Shown here in pieces: positions 19,394-29,040 of a stretch of 64,000 bases of DNA. Made by a program: the position numbers and the translations under genes. The notes beneath the pieces are model-generated. The model was not told the origin of the DNA. It did no database searches and worked only from the letters and a program-made list of their open reading frames with translations. The first letter of the stretch is position 1, and each line of letters starts with the position of its first letter. Source of the DNA: Pleurostoma richardsiae (lineage: Eukaryota > Ascomycota > Sordariomycetes > Calosphaeriales > Pleurostomataceae); the NCBI GenBank assembly GCA_030052745.1, contig JANBVO010000006.1:868001-932000 (forward strand), written 5' to 3'.

Positions 19394-21907
19394 TCACGCG
19401 TCCTTCTTCCTCGCCTCCTCGTACGCCGCCCCATCCTCGTCGCTCTCCCCGCCATCCGCCTCCCCGCCGGCCTCGAACCCCGCCGCGGCCTTCTTCCCCT
19501 GCTGGCTCCTCCTCCGCCGCATTTGTCCCCTCTCGCGCATCTCCTCGCGGATCCGCCTGCTCACCTCGTCCAGCCCCTCCTTGGAGTCCAGGCTCGTGAA
19601 CGCGAACGCCCCCGAGCCGCCGAACGCCCCGCCGTGGAAGCCCAGCCCCACCCGGCCGCTGCCGCTGCTGCTGCGCGACCGCGACCGCGACCGCGAGGGC
19701 GGCCGCGTCGAGAACATGCCCACGGCGCCGATGTCGCTGAACGACTCGGTGCGCGGGATCGCCCGGCTCGACGCCGTCGTCTCGCGCCGCGTGAGCGTGC
19801 CGGGCGGCGTCTCCGGGTTGAGCCCGCCGGCGCTCGACTGGTCGCTGTCGCGCCTTCGGGGAGCAGCGCCGGCGCCGGCGGGGCGCGCCGTGGTGGGCGA
19901 GGGCGGCCCGCCCTCCTCCCGGAACGGGTCGATCACGATGCGGGCCTTCTCGAAGTCCGGGAACATCTCGGGCCCCAGCTCGTTGATGACCTCGGTGACC
20001 TGCGCGCTGAGCTCGGCGCGGCGGAGCCGCAGCTTCTGGATGTTGTAGCTGGACGAGGGGATGATGCACATGGCGAGCGGCCGCAGGGACTTGAAGATGT
20101 CCATGCCGACCTCGCCGAATCGCAGGGCCGCGAAGGTGATGAGCGGGAAGATGATCCAGCCGATGGGGAAGGCGGACCACAGAGGCAGCCAGCCGGGGAC
20201 GTAGTCCCAGTAGCCCCAGAGCCGGTCGACGTAGACCCGCCAGACGAAGATGATGATGTAGAAGTTATAAAGGACGGGCGCGAAGACCATGGACGTAAGG
20301 ATCTTCCACGTCGCCATGACGTCCCGGCCCTGAATCTTAACGGAGGATGCAGCCAAGGCCGATTTGGCCTTCTGGTAGCTGATATACTTGGTCGCTACGA
20401 AGACAGGGGTGAAGAGGAGCAGGCCCGGAAGAGTACCCACAAAGAGCACCAGGAGCTTCAGGACACGGTAGATGAAGGTGAGTACGACCTTAGGCCACGA
20501 CATCTTGGCATACTGGACCTGGTGATCGCGGATGTTGAGATAGCGAAGCTGCTTGTTGTAGTCCTTGACGGCTCCCGAGAGTTTGACGATGCGCTCGTCG
20601 TCCTTATACCTCTCGTATCCCATAGCGAGCCTGCGGTTGAGCTCAACAACGAACGGCAGAGGCAACTTCTTCCCAGTAGGATTATAGAGGCGCCTAGCGG
20701 CCTGGATGAGCATCAAAGTATCGTAGTCTGGCGTGATCACGGTAACAGCCGCCAGGGCTTGGTAGACCATATCCAGGGTTTGTCCGATGGCATCACGCCT
20801 CTTGCCATGTTTGTACATATCGACCAGTTCGCTGGGTACCTCCATGGGAGAGCCGAACTCCACCACAGCCCGCGAGCGAAACTTGTGAGCATGGAAGTAG
20901 TTCATGCCCACAGGCACGATCCGGAGACCGCAGTCGGGCGCCTCTGCGAGAGCACCTAGGGCCATGATGGCGACACCGGCCTTCAGGGGAAGAAGTCCAG
21001 TGCGATCGTGGCTGCCTCCCTCCGGGAAGATGCCTACGCATCCTCCGGACTTGAGACGGTCAAAGACAGCTTCGTACACCTTCGTCTGGTCGATATGGGG
21101 AGCAAGCTTGTACTTGGAGCCTTCGTAACCCTCTTTAGGTCCCTTGACCTCCTTGTTGAGGAAGTTCCCGTTCTCGTCGATGTCTTCACGCCCGGTGAGT
21201 TGCCTGACGGGCAGCTTCCCCTTGAACGGCCGCTTGACGCGGATCTCCTCGGCACTGATGATCTCCGAGATGTCGACGCTCGACGGGGTCTGGCCCTTCT
21301 CCGCGGGCAGGAAGATCATGCCGCCGACCTCGGCGTCCTTGTCGAACCGGGTGCCCCGCCCCCGGATCAGGGTCGGGTCGTTGACGGGGTCCGGCAGGTA
21401 TATCGTGCCCGGCTTGGCCTTGGCGGCGTCCTGCGCACGCCCGACGGGCACCGAGCCCACCTGACGGGACGCCCATCCGATGAAGCCGTGGACGGACTTC
21501 TGGGCGATGAGGAGGGATACGCGGCGCTTGGCTTCGTTGCGGAGGGTCCGCTGCAGGATGAGGGCGTCGACGAACTGCGGGGAGAGGGCGTCATGGTCAG
21601 CACGACTTGCTTTTCCTGAGGGTGAAGATGGTGACGAAGTGGCTTCGGATCTGGGGCAGGCCAGGCCGTCAGAACTTACCTGATTCGCGTGCGGAGCGGC
21701 GACGAAAAGGATGGGCCCACGTCTGGGGATTCTCCAGGAGCCGCGGGGATGGACCTCGCGGAAGAAGAGGTCCACGAAGACGGACATGATCCAGAGGAAG
21801 GTGTCATACTTCCAGTTGCTCATGGGATAGAGCTCCTTATGCGGGGTAGGAGAGCTGGAGCTCTGCGGCGCGGGGTCCTTCTTCTTGCCATTCTCGATCG
21901 ACTCCAT
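19394..21907 (-). CDS. sct1: Glycerol-3-phosphate/DHAP sn-1 acyltransferase
   Basis: Exons 21907-21680 and 21574-19394 give 802 residues. It matches the fungal SCT1/GAT1-type enzyme of the ER, which acylates glycerol-3-phosphate to lysophosphatidate. A membrane segment (FLWIMSVFVDLFF) precedes the catalytic motif APHANQFVD (His73, Asp79), and FPEGGSHDR lies at about 259-267 before GLLPLKAG. Further helices lie around residues 450-620 (FIYRVLKLLVLFVGTLPGLL and others). The C-terminal 180 residues are polar, with Ser/Arg-rich stretches and DSDQSS, of the kind seen at phosphorylation sites. The reading frame remains open upstream only to a TTG, so the ATG at 21907 is taken. Its only intron (21679-21575, 105 bases) falls inside the catalytic motif and is stop-free in frame. 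The SCT1 versus GPT2 assignment is not resolved. Confidence 0.9.
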   Translation of the reverse strand: MESIENGKKKDPAPQSSSSPTPHKELYPMSNWKYDTFLWIMSVFVDLFFREVHPRGSWRIPRRGPILFVAAPHANQVSSDGLACPRSEATSSPSSPSGKASRADHDALSPQFVDALILQRTLRNEAKRRVSLLIAQKSVHGFIGWASRQVGSVPVGRAQDAAKAKPGTIYLPDPVNDPTLIRGRGTRFDKDAEVGGMIFLPAEKGQTPSSVDISEIISAEEIRVKRPFKGKLPVRQLTGREDIDENGNFLNKEVKGPKEGYEGSKYKLAPHIDQTKVYEAVFDRLKSGGCVGIFPEGGSHDRTGLLPLKAGVAIMALGALAEAPDCGLRIVPVGMNYFHAHKFRSRAVVEFGSPMEVPSELVDMYKHGKRRDAIGQTLDMVYQALAAVTVITPDYDTLMLIQAARRLYNPTGKKLPLPFVVELNRRLAMGYERYKDDERIVKLSGAVKDYNKQLRYLNIRDHQVQYAKMSWPKVVLTFIYRVLKLLVLFVGTLPGLLLFTPVFVATKYISYQKAKSALAASSVKIQGRDVMATWKILTSMVFAPVLYNFYIIIFVWRVYVDRLWGYWDYVPGWLPLWSAFPIGWIIFPLITFAALRFGEVGMDIFKSLRPLAMCIIPSSSYNIQKLRLRRAELSAQVTEVINELGPEMFPDFEKARIVIDPFREEGGPPSPTTARPAGAGAAPRRRDSDQSSAGGLNPETPPGTLTRRETTASSRAIPRTESFSDIGAVGMFSTRPPSRSRSRSRSSSGSGRVGLGFHGGAFGGSGAFAFTSLDSKEGLDEVSRRIREEMRERGQMRRRRSQQGKKAAAGFEAGGEADGGESDEDGAAYEEARKKDA

Positions 21908-23810
21908 TGTGAACGTGTCTGGCTGGATCTTGGACGACGTCTGGCACAAGACGCTCAAGGGAAGAGAGAAGCGGGGAGATAAATGGAGGTGCGAGCCGTG
22001 GATGCGGCGGGGGAGAGTTTGCCGCGAGTCTCCCAATATAGCGGGAGCTACTCCGGTAAGTCGAACCTTCGTGCAGTGGCTTGTCTTAGAGTACTGAACG
22101 TGTCGAGAACGGGGTCAGACATGCATGGCTTGCAGGTCAGACATAACAACGGCGGTCGGAACGGGCAAAAAGACAGCAGGATCTCGGCCCGATATGTTGT
22201 GAAGCCGTTCTCGCCAAGGACAGAGAGAGAAGAGCACCTGCGCAAAGGAAGCCTTGGTTGCTGTTGTGTGTAGCTCGGAAGTGAGGCCGCGCTATCTGGG
22301 AAGCGGATCCTGGTGGAATATTCTAAATTATATCACCAGCGGAAAAAAAAGCTTGGTTTCGATCGATTTTACTACCTCACCCCCGGCGAGGGGGGTGTCG
22401 CCCACCCTTTCGGTCGCCTCGATTGGTCTCGCCATCGCTGCTGCAGCCTGCAGATCGTATCCGGGCCTTCCCCTCCAGAAAAGCGCTGTGCTACCGTGGC
22501 CCAATGATGCCATGCGATCTGTCTCGCTTCTCAGCTCGTCAAAGATTTGCTTGTGCTTCCCGCCAGCCCGCGATAACAACGGCTGCGGGGTCCCCATACT
22601 CCCCGCCAGCCAAGATGATATCACAGCCAATCCGTCCTCAGCTTTTTGTCTGATTGTACATACCGAGATTCCCAACAAAAATGCATCGAGGCAATGCTTA
22701 TCCAGCATGTTGGGCGATTGACCGCGCGCGACCAAGCCGTTGGTCACACAACTCATCGCGATTCCTGCTGGACCTTGGCCGGTCAAAAGGGCCCTTGCCA
22801 TCCGGTGGCCCGAGTGCCGACATGATTCCACCTGGACGAAGAAGTTCCACAGCGATGTAAGGTTACCTTTCAAGACGAAAACAGCTCAGGATGGCGTGAA
22901 GCGTCTAATCGGAGAAATACTCCCTGCGCCAATTCAATATCCGCCTTGTGCCCCAAATGCTTAGTATACCCATGCCAGAGGCGTCTGGCTTTTTTTGTCA
23001 AGGTTGACGCCTCCCAGGCTAAGGGCTAGCGAGACAAGTTGCTCGACCTTGAATACCTGTCATTTATCTTCCTCTCGATGCTTCATCGTACGGGCAAGAC
23101 AATCTTAGGCAGCGAGGTCTTTTCATGGATAGCAGCAGGGTATTTTTATTGTGTCCTATGCATACACAGCTTTTCCCGTCCATCATCCGCCCCTGGCCCC
23201 CTAACTTCTCCTTCAAGTACCGGATACAAGCCCGGTACAGGAGCGCCATACATAGGCTCCAAGGCAAGGCAAGCCCCTTGAAGATAGACTTGTCAGGTAG
23301 CATTGTCGGGGACGTGCCTTCAACAAGAAGTCCTTGACCAAAAAAACCAGAGATGGTTCCACATGCAACATGCAAGAAGCCCTAAACCATGCCATCCCTC
23401 CCGATTTTCGGTGCGTCGTTTGCTCTCAAGTCGTGTAGCCCAGACGAGTTGCATCGTTGGGAAGGTATGCTAATCATCGTGGGCATTGTGATGAGGCTCC
23501 CCTTCATCAATATCGAGACTGGATTTCCCACGCTGGGAACATCCCGAGTCCATTGTGGAGCAACGGCAGACATCTGCCAAATCTGACGCCAGGCCTGTCC
23601 GAATGTGATGCGATAAAAAACAAAGTGAAGTCGAAAGTTTCTCCCTTCGCAGCCGAAAGCAGCGGAGAGGGGTTGCCGGGGGCCAGAATTACGAAGACTG
23701 CTAGACAAATATCGTCTTTAAAACAGCGGGTATATATCCGAAAGTGCGGACGAGGCAAAGGGTTGGTTGGATGGGCCGCCGTGACTTCTCAAGAAAACCG
23801 ACGGCTCGGT
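21908..23810. other. Spacer upstream of the acyltransferase
   Basis: The 1.9 kb contains the acyltransferase promoter and the 3' flank of mpg1. Frames up to 181 codons start at non-ATG codons and show no domain. No gene is supported. Confidence 0.5.
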
Positions 23811-25200
23811 TTACATGATGATCGCGGGGACGTCGACGTTGGCCTTGATGCTCTTGTGGGGAAGGATGCTGCCGCCGTTCACGTAGATCTCGTCACCGAT
23901 GGTGACATCGTCGCCTAAAACGGTGACGTTCTCCAGTCTCGCCCACTTGCCGACCGAGCTGTTCCAGCCGACAATGGTGCTCTTGACCCAGGCGTGGTCC
24001 TTGACCTTGGAACCGGACAGCAGCACGCACCGCTGCAAGCGCACGCCGTCTCCCACAACGACGTTGGGTCCAATGGTGACATTGGGTCCTATCCGGCAGT
24101 TCTTGCCGATCTTGGCGGAGGGGTCGATCAGGACGTTGCCACCGTGGACATATGGCTCAGTGGGCTTGCACAGCAACTTTGAGCCCTTCCGGGTGAGAGA
24201 AGAGAGGTACAAGCAGGTACCAGCCAGGAAGTCCTTCGGCTGGCCAACGTCCATCCAGAATCCCTCCAGGTCAAACGAGTGCAGCTGTCCGTCACGAACA
24301 ATGGCGGGGAAAGTCTCTTGCTCGATAGACGTTGGGCGCAGCTCAATGCGCTTCAGGACGGATGGGTTCAGAATGTAGATACCGGCATTGATGCGGTTGC
24401 CGACAAACTCGACGGGCTTCTCGACGAATCTGTCGATGCGCGAAGGGTGGTTCGGCTTGTGGACGACGACACCATACTTGGATGGTTCCTCGACCTTGGT
24501 GACCACAATTGTGCCCTCGTCGCCGTGGGCCTTGTGGAAGGCAGCGAGCTCCTTGAAGGGATACTCGCAGATGACGTCGGAGTTGAGAACGAAGAAGGGG
24601 GAGTCGTCCTTGCCGAGGGTCTTCTCAGCCAACTTCAGAGGGCCGGCGGTTCCAAGAGGCTCGGTCTCGACGGAGAACTCGATGTTGACTCCGTATTTCT
24701 TCGAGTACTATATGCACGCGAAAAAAAAGCAAGTCAATTATCCGTCTTTGGTAGGAAGAGAGATGGTCTGTGGGCATCAATGTGAACCAACCTCTGCCAG
24801 GTGCTTCTCCATGATCTCAGGGCGGTAGTTGACGGCAAGGACAATATCAGTGACGCCAGCCTCGGCAAGAGCCTCGACCTGGTGGAGGATCATGGGCTTG
24901 TTGGCGAACTCGACCAATGGTTTCGGCAGGGTGAGGGTCTGTGCAGAATATCTGTCAGTTCATGACACCTGTAAACTGTTGGTGTGCGCTGCGCGTTGCG
25001 CGCGGTGCACGATGCGCGTCGCATGCGATGTCGGGGAAGGGAGGAGATGCATACAAGAGGCCGCAGGCGAGTGCCAAAGCCGCCGACGAGAATGAGAGCT
25101 GTTGAGCGCCATGTCAGCAAAACCCGCAGAAACACGTCGCATTGGCGATCCAAAAGCGACCACCGCCATGGAGTGTCGGTTGAGGCTACTTACCCTTCAT
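23811..25200 (-). CDS. mpg1: Mannose-1-phosphate guanylyltransferase
   Basis: Exons 25200-25194, 25098-25055, 24938-24792 and 24707-23811 give 364 residues, the usual length for fungal MPG1/PSA1. The enzyme makes GDP-mannose from GTP and mannose-1-phosphate in the cytosol for N- and O-glycosylation, GPI anchors and cell-wall mannan. The nucleotidyltransferase signature [20 protein letters not shown] opens the protein, and [20 protein letters not shown] and RFVEKP follow. The C-terminal third is a left-handed beta-helix of hexapeptide repeats ([20 protein letters not shown]) ending NVDVPAIIM. The first coding exon is only seven bases (ATG AAG G), so a frame-only search would miss the true start. 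The introns (95, 116 and 84 bases) cluster in the first 200 coding bases. Confidence 0.95.
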
Positions 25201-28200
25201 CTTTGCTGGTGGTAGACAAAGAAACCGAAAATGGTGATTGAACGAGCGTAAGAAGAGTCAAGGACGAAGAAAGCGAGCGAGCAGAAGAGGGTCCGACGCG
25301 GTGTGATTAATTAAACCAGAGGACGGGCTGGAATGTGATAACAGGTGAAGGCCGAGTGAGGGACCGCGGATACGATCTTGGACGGGTCGAAGGTCCAGTT
25401 TTGGAAGAAGAAAAGAAGGAGTGGTTGGTTGTGGTGGTGGTGGCAAGCAGGAGACGGTTGCAGAGAGGACACTTTTGCAGGTTAGCTGTTCACGAGGCTC
25501 TCACCCACTCCTGGTTTAACCTTAGCGCAACACGAGGTCTGTTCCTCTCGGGGGGGTCACGAAAAAGGGCGGCGCCTCAAATTGGCGTTGGCAAAGGGGG
25601 GGAGAGCACAGGTACGAAGGCTACTGCGGGGCCAATCACGACCCTCAATTTTTCCCACGGGCTGCCAATTTCCTCTGGCGAAATTGAGGCCGTTGCACCT
25701 GGGCTTGTGCGCTCCTTCTCGCCAGATATCAATCGAGTCAGAGGCCAGATCTCCTCCAGGGTTGCTGTCCAGAGTCACACAATGTCTTCCTTCTCTGTCG
25801 AGAGAGACCGAAAAGGGGCTCCGTCGTCGACTCCCGCGTCGTCGGGGGATGATGCCGCATCTCCTGACGGCGGAAGCACGGACGGCGACGATGCAGACTC
25901 CAGAGCGACGGCGGCAGCCACTGTGGGGGAGGCGCATCTCGCATTTCCTTCTTCAGGTGCCCCTGGCTGCGCCGCTGTTCGGAACATGGATATCACTCGA
26001 TTATTGCGGTCACCTGCTTCCTCGCACTCAACGTTGTCTTCTATGTCTGCAATGGGCTATTCTAGGGATACTGAGAGCAGGCCCAGCTGAGCTCGCATTC
26101 CAGAGCAGAAGGGACTGGTAGCGGGCCCAGCTGGCATCCTGCATGTCTTCCACGTAAGCCTCGAAAGACTATTTTTCACCGTGATCGGCAGCTCGACAAT
26201 GCCAGCAGCCCTCGTCCAGATTATCACCAAATATCCTCACGCTCAAGTCGGCTGTGATGACTAGCCGGAGCTCGATCTCGTCGAACAACGTGCATCCAAC
26301 TGCCTCTTCCAGCAGGCGCCGCTGCAGACCTTTGCCGAGATCAGCCATGGCACCTGGTGTGTGTTCCTCTGCGCTCAGAGCATCCCTTATGACGTAGCCG
26401 GCTCTTTTTCAGCGGTCTTTTTCCTACCGCTCAGCTTTTTGTAGCCCGACGGCAGTTTCATCGCTGACCCCCAACGACTCGACTCCCCCGATGTGGACCT
26501 GATCCGTTGGCGCTCCGTAAATAAGCCGGCAGAGAAATTGCCGCTTTTCACGCACGCAGTGCACGCACTAGCTAGCGGGCAGTCCATCGAACTTTATCAG
26601 GAAGAGCCGAGCGGGACCGTTGGGCATCAACTTCGGTGCTGGAAGAATCGAGCTGCAGTCACCGACAGATCTGATACTTCGTGTGAATGTCCGGTGAGCA
26701 CAACCTGTACGAGGTACACCGGTACATGAGCAAGCGGAAAGGAACAACCCCAAGCCTTCGTCCAATGGGAAGGAAGGTAGGAAAGAAAAAAAAGGGGCAG
26801 GAGCGTTACGTCGGGGCTGTCGGTAGCGGTTTCCATTTTTAGAAGCCCGGGTCCCGTGCCTGCCCTCCGCGCTGTCGGACCACATCCTCGCCGGAGCGAA
26901 CGGCGAATTGCCGGCACTCGATAAATTCCCTGATTAGGTACGCATTCGGTAGTGTATGCCCTCGCCGACCTAGGACGATCGAGAAGAATGACGATGGCAT
27001 CATGAAATATCAAGACACTCACTCTGTTTCGGCTCCTTCGTTCGATGAAGAGGAAAGGTTCTAGCCCGCCGGCAGTCAATCCACAATAATAAAGGCACCT
27101 GCTACGTTGGATGAGACTGAGAGCAACGGGGTCTCTCCATAGAAAGTTGATCTTATTTCGTTATCATCATCAAATTCGGCCCTGGTGAGCCTTTAGGTCA
27201 TGATCTCGTGATCCCTCCTCCAAATCGACAGTAGAGAAGGGCTGTCCCTCTCCTTCAGACCAGCCCTCGTCCGTCCTAGCATCTCGAGTATAGACCTCCG
27301 AGCACGAAGTGTCCCTCCTTCAGAACGTCAAGCGTAGAGAAAGGCCTCCGGAAATAAAAAGTGCCAACCGCGCATGATAGAAATGCAGTGAGGAAGGGCA
27401 TGCTTTTAAGAGAGGAGAGCATGAGGTTTTCCGTTGGTTCGTCAGAGAAAAAGTAATGACGGCGGGATTTGTGTGGATAGCATGCATCCCAGCCAGATCT
27501 AGCCTCCCAGAAACATTGCGAAATGTTTTCAGCACAACTGCTGGTAAAGAGGGCTCTAAAGAGAGAGAAATAGGAGAAAACGAGTCATCAACCTCATCCT
27601 CCAGAAATGATCTATAAGAGGGCCGGTCAGGTCGTCCCAGTTGCCCCCCGGAAACGGATAGACTGCCAACCAACAGAGACAGAAGGTGAGGCTGGTGGTC
27701 CTGTGAGTCCCATCCAGGAGAGCAGGGCGGCTAGTCATTTCCCGTCCTGTAGGCTCTCTTGACTGGGAATTCGTGCAAGTCCAAAAGAGTCCAAACGACA
27801 CGAGAAGCCACCCGAACGTTGTTGTTACGTGAAGCGAGCAGAGATCTCCATCAGAACAGCTCTGGTTGGCCCAAAAAGAACAGAAAATGAAATTGTCGTT
27901 ATCCAGGTCGTAAATTCGTCAGGTCATGTCGTGTGGCATGCAATTTTGTGTGAGTCTTTCCACCTCCAGAATCTTTGGGTATCCCCCCTCCGGGAAATGT
28001 GCTGTGAAGCCTTCTCAAGTTTATATCGGGAAATTTCAGTGCCTTCGTCTTTTCGCCATCTGGCCGCACTCTCCTTCTCTCTGTCGCGTTCCTCCGATTG
28101 GTGTACCTCCGGATCGTCATTGTGGCCTCAGGATACGGAGAGTCCAACCAGACGAGCCTGTCGACCCCCACTCACTCGACCTCGACTGGTTCCAGTGCAT

Positions 28201-28232
28201 CCCAACAGCTGCGGGGGACGGCTCAGCGCCCT
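25201..28232. other. Long spacer with one possible small frame
   Basis: These 3.0 kb separate mpg1 from the dsRBM-like gene. The best candidate is an ATG frame at 25782-26090 (+), 102 codons, Ser/Asp-rich and containing MDITRLLRSP. That motif resembles the heads of some fungal transcription factors, but I can find no DNA-binding domain downstream. Nothing else is recognisable. Confidence 0.4.
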
Positions 28233-29040
28233 TCACTCAAAGGAGGCGGTCGAGCTGCTGCTGGAGTGGTGCCCGGATCGCCTGCTGTGGCTGTGTCCAT
28301 GATTGGCCGAGGAGGAAGTGTGACGGCCCTTCCTGTGCTTGCGGCTCGTCTCGTCCACGGGGAGACCCTGGACGATCCCGTTGCGGGCCAGCATCCCTCC
28401 ATTGACGGAGAAGTTCCGGCAGACCATGAAGGCGCGCATTGCCGCGTTCTCCTGGGCCAGGGTGTCCGACTCGTAGGCCAGGTCCGTCTGGTACTCCCGG
28501 CCATTCACCATGACCAGGCAGGTGTAGCCATTGGGGTCGCGGTAGCACTCGTACATGGGGTCCAACCACCCTCGGCGGCGGCAGAGGCCTGTGGAACAAC
28601 AAGAACGCGCGTTAGCTGCTCCGAACGCTTCAAGATGTCTTTTCCCGATCGGGTTCCCCCCCTTGCAGAACATGCAAGCCAGATGACGCCAAAAAGCATC
28701 TGCATGACAGCCCAACGGTGCGAACTGCCTGCCAGCCCTACAACGCAGTGGATGGGAAGAAACAACAAGCTGGATCCGGTGAAAGACAACACAGGGGCTA
28801 ACTGGTCGCGGCCACGCTTCTCGATGGCACAAGCACAACCATCATGCACGGCGCATCTGGCTCAGAACGCAGGGGCTGCCACACTCCCAAGATGAAGTGT
28901 GTGCCTCCTAGGGTCTGAACCCCCCACCGAGTTGGATATGTGCAAGGGACTGACAATTGGGTTGGGAACCTCTGTCAGGGTCGTCTTGGTGACTCAATTG
29001 AGGACTTACTCTCCAGATATTGCATGTAGAATCCACCCAT
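28233..29040 (-). CDS. Small dsRNA-binding-motif (DRBM)-like protein
   Basis: A 31-base first exon (29040-29010) joins across a 421-base intron to 28588-28233, giving 128 residues. Donor GTAAGT, branch GCTAAC and acceptor CACAG are all present, and the phases agree. The first 70 residues follow the dsRBM plan: helix 1 YLESLCRRRGW, the strands YECYRDPNGYTCLVMVNG and REYQTD, and helix 2 LAQENAAMRAFMV. Helix 2 has AQENAA where typical members have the RNA-contacting KKxAK lysines, so binding may be weak or the motif may serve protein contacts. The tail is rich in His, Ser and Arg. Such motifs occur in Dicer and Argonaute cofactors; a link to the Argonaute in this window is only a possibility. 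The long intron could hide another small exon. Confidence 0.65.

Noticed and set aside
22328-22873. 181-codon frame on the minus strand
   Set aside because: It begins at TTG, and no domain or splice partner was found.
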